Source: Sympetrum striolatum
Taxonomy: Eukaryota > Arthropoda > Insecta > Odonata > Libellulidae
Direction: 5' to 3'
Length of the DNA: 64,000 bases
Assembly (NCBI GenBank): GCA_947579665.1
Contig: OX388351.1
Coordinates: forward strand, 63,465,005 to 63,529,004
Part shown: positions 24,087 to 34,362 of the stretch, piece by piece
Numbering within the stretch: the stretch's first letter is position 1
Layout: each line of letters opens with the position of its first letter
Program-made: the position numbers and the translations under genes
The notes under the pieces: generated by a model
What the model was told of the DNA's origin: nothing
What the model saw: the letters and a program-made list of their open reading frames with translations, nothing else
The model's database searches: none

Positions 24087-24181
24087 CTCAAAAGGCCAAT
24101 TGCAGTATTTTTCATCGGGCATGTCCGGAAAAACATTATTTATAATGTTTGTGTCGTAAAAGTTAATATGGTATACATTAA
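24087..24181 (+). mobile_element. HINE-like element, left part, interrupted by piggyBac
   Basis: AAAAGGCC and TTTTTCATCGGGCATGTCC followed by AACATTATTTATAATGTTTG match the reverse complement of 53150-53240. The match stops at the TTAA at 24178 and resumes at 26788, showing that the intervening DNA was inserted. Confidence 0.85.
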
Positions 24182-24823
24182 CCCTCCAAGGACGAGAATT
24201 ATTTTTTCTTAAAAATTACCCTAATTTTAGTATATTGGTATTCAGATGACCTAAATTAACAACAGAAAATTGTTTAAAAAAAGTTAACAATAATAGGTTC
24301 GTTGCAAATGCCCGTTCCCATATGGGCACGTCAGTCCTTCCCACTACTACTATTACGCGCGCCATGATGAAATTTAAAAAAAGCATTTTATTGCAAAAAA
24401 TCTTATTTATTTCAAAAAAATATTGTATGAAATGGTTTTTCTTGGAAGATATAAGTATTTATTTTATAATTATTTTGTTAAGCACTTTGTACAAATATTC
24501 AACACAGAGCCCAACTTCGCACTTATTACGCATTGTTCTCCCACGACTCTCGCACTCTTCATAAGCGCAGCGTTTTCCCTTGTTCTGCGGTATGTCACCA
24601 ATTACACCGATTAATTGATCATACCATAACTCTTGCGTGGAGCCAGTTTTTGACGTGGAAGCCTTGCTGAGTCGTCCACCGGGTGGTTTTTATTCCGTCT
24701 TGTACCGAGTAAAGTACACCTGAGCAATCTTCCGTCTAAACTCTAATTTTGTCCTTGGATCTGAGGATTTCCTTTTATTATTATTATTATTCGATTGTCT
24801 GAGTTGCAAATAATTTACATAAA

Positions 24824-25204
24824 TCATATCTTACCAATATGCAGTGAATTTACATGAATTTGGTCAGTTCCACCCATATGCTTATTATACTGGGATATGA
24901 AGTAGGGTTGTGGAAGCTGAATAATTTTCTTTTGTTTCCTATAAAACCTTTTAGCTTTCATCAACGGCGTAACTCCATACGCTGTTGAAGCTGCCACAAT
25001 TACCAAATTGTCCAGCCATTTAGTGATTCCTATTCCTTCGCATGTAGAAATAGCTGTGATGCTCTTTCCACTCTCCTCCTTTTTTAGATCATTTTTTGGT
25101 GGTAGCGGACAATCTTTCGGAATCCGGTTCTTTCTGATTCGCTCAGTTCCATTGTAGCCACATCCTTTCAAATGTGGCAATAAATTCTTTCGTATACATT
25201 ATAT
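24824..25204 (-). pseudogene. piggyBac transposase, C-terminal part
   Basis: The frame reads RKNLLPHLKGCGYNGTERIR then KNRIPKDCPLPP, matching the GTxRxNR segment of piggyBac transposases. It continues with KWLDNLVIVAAS (the third catalytic aspartate region, D retained) and QPYFISQYNKHMGGTDQ, the diagnostic YNxxMGGVD-like signature. It stops soon after, without the usual C-terminal zinc-binding cysteines. Between this segment and the next one upstream, the part that should contain the second catalytic aspartate is absent, so the coding region carries an internal deletion. Confidence 0.9.
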
Positions 25205-25259
25205 ATTGAGCTAAATAAATTAATGCTATTATATTATTTCACATTACACTTCAAATTAT

Positions 25260-25490
25260 AATAACCGAACCTTATCGATTTACCTCTACTACATCGCTTG
25301 CAGCTGTGTCTTTCGTAGTATCTTATCATCTCTTCCTCACAATCTAAGAACTGGGAAGGCACCAAATGCTGCAAACTACTCTGTGTAATCCTTTTCATCG
25401 TAGGCCAGACTTTGTAGAACCCATCGCTTGACTGTCTAACTTAGTATTATCCGCCAAGTGTAAAAATTTCATTATTTGGATGAATCAGTC
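25260..25490 (-). pseudogene. piggyBac transposase, broken middle part
   Basis: Translated with frame changes, the minus strand gives SSDGFYKVWPTMKRI, then SQFLDCEEEMIRYYERHSC and RGKSIRFG. Family members have a DE-x-M-x-x-x-x-GRHS-x-K-Q-x-x-RGKPIRFG arrangement here. The first catalytic D appears to be replaced (CEE instead of a DE pair) and G of GRH is E. Both changes and in-frame stops upstream indicate a dead element. Confidence 0.8.
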
Positions 25491-25495
25491 CCTCC

Positions 25496-26075
25496 TCATC
25501 GCTCTACTAACCAATTCAATACGTACATCCTTTTTCGCGTCCCAGTAAAATTTTTTTCCAGGAGAATGTTGTACCCGGATACAATCAAAATGCCAATGAC
25601 GGCTCGCATCTCCTCTGCTGTAATTTGTGGACTGGGGCAATTAAAAAATCGGGCGTAATTCTCACTTTGTTCCACTATGAATGCGACGAAATCGTCATCG
25701 ATGAAGAGCTCTAGCAATTCGATGCAGCTAAGTTTAGAGTATGAAAAGTAATCTGCTTCAGAAAAACTTCCCGTACACTCAATGCTGCCCTTTATCCATT
25801 TTCTCCGCACAGATTTTTTTGCCCCATCGTCTTCTCCAGCACCGATACTTTCGTTGGTTGCCAACCGAATTTCGGCTTGTGCCCTCATTTGCTTGCCAGT
25901 AAAATTGTCAACCAATCTTTCATCATCTTCATCAGCCAATATTTCATCAGTTCGCTCATTTTCTTCTGTTGGAGAAATGAAGAAATCGGTAACATCTACC
26001 TCGCTCTCTTCATCCTCGTCAAGGATTCGGAGAGCCTCTTTCAGTGAAGTCGACTCATGAAAAATTACGTTTTTC
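25496..26075 (-). pseudogene. piggyBac transposase, N-terminal part
   Basis: An open frame begins just inside a TTTCTATTCAG acceptor-like word (CAG at 26076-26078 on the minus strand). It encodes an acidic leader (ILDEDEESEVDVTDFF) and then DNFTGKQMRAQAE, and FFNCPSPQITAEEMRAVIGI with LIVSGYN following. The last part matches the N-terminal region of piggyBac transposases, where ITxEEMxxFIGIxIxxGY is typical. There is no clear in-frame ATG at the front, so the start may lie in a lost or separate first exon. The frame ends at a stop at 25496, before the catalytic region. Confidence 0.85.
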
Positions 26076-26787
26076 CTGAATAGAAACTATAACACCTCTA
26101 ATGATATCATTTTATGTGAAGCTAATAAAATTTGAAAGGATTTGTATATCTAGTACAATAATCATTTGCTAATATATGTTGTTGCCGCTTCTACTATACA
26201 AATTTAGGTTCTCCGAGATTTAGTTCATAAATATGCATAATAATTGCCATAGTCTTCTTGTCACAACTTAAAACTAAAATAATTCTTAACTTAATTGCAC
26301 CAAAAATAATGTATTATGTCGCAAAATAAACTCTAATATACTATATATAGCTTTCCTTGACAGCCATCGGCAAGGAAGTCGAGTAGTAGTGGGAAGGCCT
26401 GACGTGCCCATATGGGAACGCAGCAATAAACAACGTTATAACAACAACAAATAACCTCAAACTCTGCTCTATTTAATTTCTTTCGATGATTAGAACATCA
26501 TACTAAAGGTATACAAGCAAAATACTACTTTAAATTAAAAACAGTAAAACTTATAAAAATTAGTTGCCAGAAGGATCCATCTCAAAATTTCCCTGTTTTT
26601 CGAAAAATCACAAGAAATATTTCCCTTGACTTAAATGCACCAAAACTCAAATGAAACTAAGCTTTGGACCCTCTTAGCTCACAAAATAGCGTTTACTGAC
26701 CATTTTATGACACTCAAGATATTGTTTAGCTACCTAGAGAACCCAGCTGCAGTCCGTTCCCATATGGGAACGTCAGTCCTTTAAGGG

Positions 26788-26906
26788 TTAAGCACTTATA
26801 TATCTTCCAAGTTTTGATTGAATATAGAGTTCGAAAATACTTTCGTAGATATATGTCTCCATTTTATGCATGGAGAAAGTCATGTGCTGGCCACATCAGA
26901 ATTTTC
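26788..26906 (+). mobile_element. HINE-like element, right part, beyond piggyBac
   Basis: From the TTAA the sequence continues ATCTTCCAAGTTTTGATTGA, ATATAGAGTTCGAAAATAC and ends GGAGAAAGTCATGTGCTGGC followed by CACATCAGA. This is the reverse complement of 53038-53153 and carries the family's terminal hairpin. Confidence 0.85.
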
Positions 26907-27479
26907 TTGTTGCCAATACTTTTAATTACGTTTTGTTTGACATTATTTTTTCTCTTTATTCGTTTTTCAGATATTTTCCTTTTCATTCACAAGTCCTACT
27001 ATGATGTAAGTGACTTTTCTGTTATTTTTATTTTTCACTTTTTCCTGTTCATATACTAACAAAATACATTAAAGGTAGCCAGTGATGTCAAACCGAAGGT
27101 TACGTGGATACGCATTGTTGACATGGTCGCTTAAAAAGGAATAGTGTTTGCTTACATTGTTACCAGTGGCGGCGGGTCCATTGGGTTCACTGGTGCACTG
27201 AACCCCTAAGAAAACTACTGCACTACTTTTATTTATATCAATGTTCTTACCATAACCCAAATAACCTTAACACCAATTACTGGGCCTAACTTTTCCTTCA
27301 TTGAGTCGCGATTCCTGCCGCTTTTGGTTTTAACTAGATTGACTTCGCGCGGGGGCTCACATCCCAGAGTGAACCCCTTCAGCTGACCCGTTATAGGTGA
27401 AGAGCGATGAGGGGAAAGAGGGGCATACGGCCTTTAAACATGGGCCGATCGCTGCACCACGTAGCAGCGACAGCCGACG

Positions 27480-28266
27480 AGAATGGCTTCATAGGATTTT
27501 CGGAAATTTGTTTTAGGCAATTTCCGGCAAATTAGAGAGTTCAAATTCGAGGGATCGCTGGAAGCCGTGCATGTTCAACTAAAATTATAAAGACACCCTC
27601 GAATATTAATCCATGTTCGACGCTAGGTCAGGGCTAATATTCTTCAATTTAAAATGTATTGTGGCGATTTTTCAGATTTTTTAAAAATGTCTTCCCGATG
27701 ACATGGAAACTTAAGACCCGGCATATGAATATAGATCATAAATACATTTCATATACGCTGTTTAACGTTTCCATGATTATTCTTGGTTCGATTCCAGAGC
27801 GCCATTTATATTCCTTTATGCATTGCAAATAGGGATAATGGAATCGTATTTTAAGATCATCCCAGTATGATATCAACATAACACTTTGGATTAAATAAGT
27901 TTTATATATACCAGGTCGTTATATGCATTCATATATAACTCCCGAAATGTCTAGGGCTCGAGACCAGGCGGCTCTACCATTTGAAATGTATGGCGGGAAT
28001 TTCAATTTTCTTTACGATTCATTTACCGAGTAATTGAAAATTATAAGGCCAGGCAGGTAAACCGAAGAAATGAGCGTCTCATATTTACAATTTATCTTTT
28101 AACTTATGATCATTGATTCGACGCTGGGGCACCATCTGTATTCTACCATATATTTTAAAGGTGGATTGTAGAATTACATTTGAGGTCTTTCCCGATGTGA
28201 TATCGACTTGAAATTTGTATCATCAATATTCTTGCAGTATGCAAGCAACTTTTACTCGTATATATA
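27480..28266 (+). mobile_element. Family H element nested in hAT, diverged
   Basis: It is homologous along its length to the family H copy at 31517-32665, for example GAGGGATCGCTGGAAGCC (27559) against GAGGGATCGCTAGATGCC (31812). It ends CTTGCAGTATGCAAGCAACT with TTTACTCGTATATATA, the family's terminal hairpin. Four weakened versions of the TTCGAxxCC motif recur inside (near 27610, 27786, 27958 and 28113). It is more diverged than the copies at 30-34 kb. Confidence 0.75.
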
Positions 28267-28414
28267 GATAATTAATTTTAAATAAGAATTTATATAAAAA
28301 TTTCATTTGTAATTGTTTCTTTTTAATTAGAAATAATTATATTGTACTTGGCAAAATACTTTTGAACATATTCATGCATTCATAAGTTTCTGCGTTCTTC
28401 CACTTTCTTTAATC

Positions 28415-28750
28415 TCAAAAAACAGGCAACAGCAGGTCCTTGGTCATAATAAGCAGTTCCAACTCTGTTAATTGCGATGTGTACATCCTAGAATTTATAG
28501 CTTCTCTAGAAAGACTTGACAGTGTATTGGATTTAAGTGTGTCATGGATTGACACATCTCTCTCCGTGCCAGCACTGTGAGAAGTTAAAGTAAGATCTGC
28601 CAGAATTAATTTGTTGAAAATTGATGGATGTTGTGATACCTTCAAGTAATGGTAAAGCCTATCTGTTGACGAAGTCATGTCTGGAGGAGGAGGAACATAG
28701 GGCCCGCCACCTTCCCGAACTATATTCCTGGAAAGAAACATTTTATCCAA
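28415..28750 (-). pseudogene. hAT transposase C-terminal (dimerisation) remnant
   Basis: The 111-residue frame contains QHPSIFNKLILADLTLTSHS and then SAGTERDVSIHDTLKSN (residues about 59-75) and LSSLSREAINSRM. This is the pattern of the hAT C-terminal dimerisation domain, where S-A-x-x-E-R-x-F-S is followed by a basic stretch and an LS-x-E-x-x-x-x-x-x hydrophobic segment. A full transposase would be several hundred residues, with a BED-type zinc finger and RNase H-like catalytic core; neither is seen. The enclosing terminal repeats and 8-bp duplication support the assignment independently. Confidence 0.75.
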
Positions 28751-30413
28751 ACTCTAGCGTTTAACGCTTCCTGACTTTAGTGTAACACGCGTAGAACTTG
28801 AGTTGTTTCCCTTGTTTGCCGGCGCCAAATACTGTCTCTGGGCCGCAAAATTTTGGCACTAGGCGTCATTCATGTCGCCTACTTGGTATGTTATTTTGTG
28901 CACTGGTGTCTGCAGCTATGTAATGGCTACCCATAATGCGGTGCAATATTGTGAATTTGCGGAGTTCTTTCGTATCCAGTGTACATATTCAGTTACCGGT
29001 GTTGAGGTTGCTTGTGGCGTACTCATTGTCAGTATGTAGACCTACTGCGTTACTTGTTTGTGAACAGTTTTTCTCGCTCTTCATGATGAATAGTGTCCAA
29101 TTTCTGAAAGGGATTAATTTTTCCTCTATTTCTGTTTAAGAAAAATGTGCAATAAAAGAAGTCGGAAGTCCTATTCCTTTGCTGAACCTATCTCAGAGTC
29201 AGAGAAGCAAAGGTAGGCAATACTTCCGAGTGTTTAAGCCATAGATATATGAGAGAAACAATTGGATTTGTGGCTGCGACTCTTCCAATAGGCTATACTA
29301 TTTCCCTCTGCTCTTTGCGAAAGACAAGGACGCGACCTGGGCAAAAATAGGTTTATTTGATTTATGGTATTAATCTTAAAAAATTATTCGGTGACAGTCT
29401 TGCCATATACTTCAACCCTGAATAAAACAATATAAGGTAATTGGTTTATTTTCTTATGCTTATATTTAATATTTCAAAAAATAAATGCAAGTTGAATATT
29501 AAAAGGTATTTTGGTCTTTAATAATACATACGGAGAAATATGAATCGAGAATTTAAATAAAAACTCAATTTTCGAGAATATAGGGATTTTGTACAATGAA
29601 GGCATATATTGATTCAACCCGAAATATTAATTTTCATATTTCTACTGCTTTTATCCGCGGTTGTTGTGAATTATACTGCGTCCATGTAAGCAGAGGTAAT
29701 ATTCTAGTATGAGCCAAAATATTTAACCATAATCGCGGCCACTTAAAAATATACGAATATTGAAATGAACCCCCTGTTTTTTTAGTTACGCGCCGCCACT
29801 GATTGTTACCCTTAGAATCATTTCGACGACAAGAACGTCCATGTTTATTTTAAGATCGAGAGTATTAATTATTTGAAATTTGATTCGCAAAGTATAATTT
29901 TAAACTGAATATCAAGTTTTATTCAACTTTGGTTTAACTTATACTGAAAACTTAAAGTAAAATGTATTATTAAGAAGAACAATTTGTACTTTCTCCACAG
30001 TATTTTATTAAAAACAATCAAAGGAAATAAAACACGACTAGTTTCAGATGAATGCAGATAGTGAAAATGTATTAAGTTAAAGGTCCGCTAAAGAGTATCC
30101 TTATTAAGTTAATAACAATTCACCTACCTAAATGGTTTAAGTTTTGAATATTTGGCTCTCGAAGGAAAGTTTAATAATTGTACTGTTGATATTTGTCTCT
30201 TTTAAGTAATAAGTTTGCCAGGCTTTGGCCTAGAAAAATTGGCTAATAAACTAGTCCAAGCATTCCCAATTACTGCAATTTAGCACCATAGATTTATGCT
30301 GATTACACATCATTTTAATTTGTGAAGCTCAATCAATCTGGTACTTAGGTTAATCATAATTTTAAACACCATTGAATATTTAACTGCTAATTATAATACG
30401 GTTTATTATAATT

Positions 30414-31185
30414 ACGAGTAAAATGTAGCTTGCATACTGCAAGCAGATCGACAACACTAATTTCATAACGGCATTATGTCGGGACGGTCCCGGAAAGGAA
30501 AAAAAGGATTGAAAATATTCTTAAAATTCGCTTTAATTTAATTTTTTGGCATCGAACCCGGGTCTTTTTGGTGAAATTTCTATGCAGCACATCAGAAGAT
30601 CATCTTCTCTAAATAGGTGTGAAAATTCAAGCAGAAATATTGGCTGCAACTGCCTCAAACGAAGACCTATTTTTCACGAATGTTAATAGCTCTCTGGATT
30701 CGAACCAAGGCCGATCTAGGAAATATAAAATGTGTTTTCGAAATGTATCTATAAGTTCTATATATATGCCGAATTTCAAGTTTTAATATTATTGGGAAGG
30801 GGTTCAAGATAATTCTTAAAAATCGAATCAGCGACTGATTGTAGAGACGCCTGGTGTCGAACCCTGGACGTATTGGAAGCTGTTAATGCACAAAATTACT
30901 TGCTAGGACTTTATCTAATTTCATTCAAAGTTTGAAGTCGATATCATACCGGGAAGTACCTAAAATGTGTTTCTGTTATCTGCATAAGAAATGCATTGTG
31001 GAGTGCAAATGGCCCTCTGGGATCGAACCAAGGACCCTCAGCGAATATTTAAAATTTTATAATGAAATATATTTATGATTTCTAACCCCATGCCAAATTT
31101 CAAGTTTCCATGCATTCGGAAAGGGGTCCAAAAAAAATCTTAAAAATCGCCACAACGCATTTTAAACGGCCGATTTTTGCCCCGA
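30414..31185 (-). mobile_element. Family H, truncated copy (minus)
   Basis: It begins with the inverted family end ACGAGTAAAATGTAGCTTGC (30414) and hairpin GCTTGCATACTGCAAGC. It proceeds through inverted B-box-like words (near 30546, 30698, 30856 and 31023). Around 31185 the orientation flips to that of the next copy. Confidence 0.8.
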
Positions 31186-31516
31186 CGCCCCGAGATTTCC
31201 AAGATCGTCCTTGGTTCGAATCCAGAGAGCCATTTACATTCCTGAAAAGTAGAACGTCGTTTGAGGCAGTTGGAGCCAATATTTCTCTTTGAATTTTCAC
31301 ACATAGTAAGAGATGGTATTTTTCTGTTGTGCTGCATAGTACGTTCACCAGGAAGACCCGGGTTCGATGCTAGACGATTATATTGCAGCAAATTTTTAGA
31401 ATATTTTCAATACCTTTTTTTTTCTTTTGAGGTCCGTCCCGATATGATGCCGACATGAAATTTGTGTTGTCGATCTGCTTGCAGTGTGCAAGCTACATTT
31501 TACTCGTATATATATA
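31186..31516 (+). mobile_element. Family H, truncated copy (plus)
   Basis: Starts abruptly at GAGATTTCCAAGATCGTCC. It contains CTTGGTTCGAATCCAGAGAG and GGGTTCGATGCTAGACG and ends with GCTTGCAGTGTGCAAGC and TTTTACTCGTATATATA. It is homologous to 32345-32665. Confidence 0.85.
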
Positions 31517-32665
31517 TGAATCTATTATATATAGATGCTTCTCCGGATTCACTCATGATATACCCAGATACCCAGATACCCAGATAGGATACTAATTCAC
31601 AGGCTAAACTACTGGCGTCATTGACTCGAAATTTTTACCACGTATTGGCCATAACGTGAAACCCCCAGGAAAATTGCGACTTTGATCCTCGGTATCATAA
31701 GTTCGATTCCAGAAGGCCCCAAAGTCGTGATTTTCCCCATAAGATTACATGGCGGGGATTTTCGAAAATTTATTTGAGGCACTTCCCGGAAAAGGAGAGT
31801 GTTGAAACTCGAGGGATCGCTAGATGCCCCCCATATCAAAAGAAAACCATAAAGACATCTACGAATATTATCCTAGGTTCGATGCTAGGACGGGGCAAAA
31901 GTCGGCCGTTTAAAATGCATTGCGGCGATTTTTAAGTTTTTTTTGAACCCTTTTCCGATGGCATAGAAACTTGAAATTCGGCATCGCGTTAGATTTCATA
32001 ATTATATTTCATAATCAAATTTTACATATTCCCTTATGGTCCTTGGTTCGATCCCAGAGGGCCATTTACATTCCTCAATGCATTTCTTATGGAGATTACG
32101 GAAACACATTTTAGGTGCTTCCCGATATTATATCTACTTGAAACTTTGCATAAGATAAGATCAAGTCATTACTAATCAAACTGTGAATTCACAGCTACCA
32201 ATGTTTCCTGGTTTTACCACCAGGCGTCTCTACAATCAGTAAATGATCCGATTTTTAAGAATTTTTTTATAACCATTTCCCAATTATATAGAAACTTGAA
32301 ATTCGGCATATAGATAGAGATCATAAATAACTTTCAGAAACATTTTTTAGATTTCCAGGATCGTCCTTGGTTCGAATCCAGAGAGCCATTTAAATTCGTG
32401 AAAATTAGAACGTCTTTTGAGGCAGTTGTAGCCCATATTTCTGCTTGAATTTTCACACATCGTTAGAGATGGTGATGTTCTATTGTGCTGCATAGTAAGT
32501 TCACGGTAAAGACCCGGGTTCGATGCCATACGATGGAATTTAGGCAAATTTTAAGAAAAATTTCAATCTTTTTTTTTCTTTTGATGGCCGTCCGGATATG
32601 ATGCCGACATGAAAATAGTGTTGCCGATCTGCTTGCAGTATGCAAGCAACATTTTACTCGTATAT
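31517..32665 (+). mobile_element. Family H, full-length-looking copy (plus)
   Basis: The left end is TATATATAGATGCTTCTCCG followed by three copies of the 8-bp unit ACCCAGAT (31562-31585). The right end carries the hairpin GCTTGCAGTATGCAAGC (stem GCTTGCA/TGCAAGC) and then AACATTTTACTCGTATATAT. The body is a chain of diverged units about 150-180 bp long, each with a GGTTCGAATCC-like word (near 31698, 31876, 32046, 32368 and 32517). No protein frame is conserved. A terminal hairpin, an internal simple repeat and the absence of terminal inverted repeats fit a non-autonomous Helitron-like element. That is inference, because the end is CTCG rather than the usual CTRR. Confidence 0.8.
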
Positions 32666-33877
32666 ATATATATATGATACGAGTAAAATGTAGCTTGCAT
32701 ACTGCAAGCAGATCGACAACAATAATTTAAAATCGGCATTTTATCAGGACGGTCCTCAAAAAAAAAAAAAATTGAAAATATTTTTAAAATTCGCTGAAAA
32801 TTTCATCGTTTGGCATCGAACCCGGGTCTTCCTGCATAACTTACTATTCTATGTTCTGTAGTACTTACAGTACTACAGAAGATCACCATCTCTAACAATG
32901 TGTGAAAATTCAAGCAGAAATATTGGCTGCAACTGCCTCAAAAGACGTTCTAATTTCCACGAATGTAAATAGCTTTCTGGATTCGAACCAAGGACGATCT
33001 TGGAAATCTAAAACATGTTTCTTAAAGTTGTTTATGATCTCTATCTATGTGCCGAATTTCAAGTTTCTATATTATTGGGAAATGTTTCAAAATAATTCCT
33101 AAAAATCGCATCTACTGCTAATTGCAGACACAACTGGTATCGAACCCAGGACATATTGTAAACTATGAATCCTCAATTTGATTTTTACTAACTTGATCTT
33201 TTTTTATGCAAAGTTTGAAGTTGATAACATGCCGGGAAGTACCGAAATTTTGTTTCCGTTGTCTCCATAAGAAATGCATTGAAAAGTGCCAATAGCTCTC
33301 TGGGATCGAACCAAGGACCAGAAGCAAACATGTATAATATTATTATAAAATATATTCATGATATCTATCTACGTGCCGAGTTTCAAGTATCCATGTTATT
33401 GGGAAAGGATCCAAAAAAAAACTTCAAATTTCGCCGCAATGCATTTTAAACGGCCGATTTTTGCATCGTCCTAGCATCGAACCCAGGATATTTTCCATTA
33501 CAGTCATTTATGTTTTCGATAGATCATGACCATATATATAGGCTCCATGAGTTTTGATTCTCTTCCTATCCGGGAAGTATTTTTTAATAATTCCCGAAAA
33601 TCAAAGCAATGCATTTAAACGGGAAAAATCGGGACTTTGGGGCCCTCTGGAATCGAACCCATTACACTGAGGTTCAAAATCGCAATTTTTCTGGGGGTTT
33701 CACGTTAGGGCCAATACGTCGTAAAAATTTCAAGTCAATGACGCTTGTGGTTTAGGCTGTGAATTAGTATCCTATCTGGGTATCTGGGTATCTGGGTATA
33801 TATATGAATGAATCCGGAGAAGCATCTATATATAATAGATATGAATGAATCCGGAGAAGCATCTATATATAATAGAT
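32666..33877 (-). mobile_element. Family H, full-length-looking copy (minus)
   Basis: Reverse-complement counterpart of 31517-32665; the two face each other across a short TATATA spacer, so 31517-33877 is one large palindrome. Its outer end is enlarged by an exact 37-bp tandem duplication (33804-33840 and 33841-33877). The ATCTGGGT units lie at about 33770-33797. Inverted B-box-like words recur near 32815, 32980, 33138, 33306, 33477 and 33653. Confidence 0.85.
33804..33877. repeat. Exact 37-bp tandem duplication at family H terminus
   Basis: Two identical 37-bp copies starting ATGAATGAATCCGGAGAAGC follow one another without a spacer. Only one is present at the matching end of the plus copy (near 31517-31550). 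Confidence 0.95.
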
Positions 33878-34217
33878 AATGTAAGTCATATATTTAGTAC
33901 AAACATACTAGGCCTGATAACTTTCTTAAGATAAAAATAAAAAAATTCTTCTGGGGATTTTTGGAATTTTAATTATATAAAACCCAAAATGTATTGAAAG
34001 ATAAATATCATAATAACATATTATACATATTCTTAAGGTGTTGGGTTTTTTTATTTCTGGGACCAACTCCCTTACCGGAGACAACATTTCTTTCCTATTG
34101 GCTTCTTTGGGTTCCATAAGGACTATTTTATTTCAATTATTTTTGCACGGAAGTGCTGCGTATAGCCAAAAACACACGTAAAGAAGGAAAATTTGGAACA
34201 CGGCTGGTGAGGAATTT

Positions 34218-34362
34218 GAGGTTTAAGATCTCCAGTAGCCGTTTTTGTCGGAGTTCCTCATTTCATTTTCAAAAAGTGCTGTGTCCTGTCTTGTTTACTA
34301 GGAATACGGGTAAATGAGAAGAGGAGCGCCGACAAAAAGGGCTATTGGAGATTTTAAACCTC
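34218..34362. mobile_element. Foldback MITE, GAGGTTTAAAATCTCC family, copy 2
   Basis: Ends GAGGTTTAAGATCTCCAGTA and, inverted, TATTGGAGATTTTAAACCTC. Inner pairs TGTCGGAG / GCGCCGACA and TCATTT / AAATGA extend the foldback. It is related to 1798-1984 but shorter in the middle. Confidence 0.75.

Larger units (their letters stand above)
24178..26791 (-). mobile_element. piggyBac DNA transposon, decayed
   Basis: Bounded by TTAA at 24178-24181 and 26788-26791. The left end is TTAACCCTCCAAGGAC and the right end GTCCTTTAAGGGTTAA read on the plus strand, giving imperfect terminal inverted repeats. Inside lie subterminal inverted copies of CGTTCCCATATGGGCACGTC (about 24310-24348 and 26384-26421) and, at the right end, the perfect palindrome CGTTCCCATATGGGAACG. 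Transposase remnants run on the minus strand at 25496-26075 and 24824-25204, with a frame-broken middle. The paralogous HINE-like copy at 53038-54084 still has a single TTAA (53150-53153) at this position, which confirms the insertion and its boundaries. Confidence 0.93.
27164..29801 (-). mobile_element. hAT transposon with 8-bp target duplication
   Basis: The element starts CAGTGGCGGCGGGTCC and ends, inverted, with CGCGCCGCCACTG, so the terminal repeats share CAGTGGCGGCG. It is flanked by identical 8-bp copies of ATTGTTAC at 27156-27163 and 29802-29809, the size expected for hAT elements. A transposase remnant lies on the minus strand at 28415-28750, and a family H copy is nested at about 27480-28266. 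The 28751-29801 segment has no transposase-like frame, so the N-terminal and catalytic parts are deleted. Confidence 0.93.

Noticed and set aside
30546..33660. Apparent tRNA genes suggested by GGTTCGAATCC words
   Set aside because: No cloverleaf, acceptor stem or A box at the right distance; the words are part of family H units.
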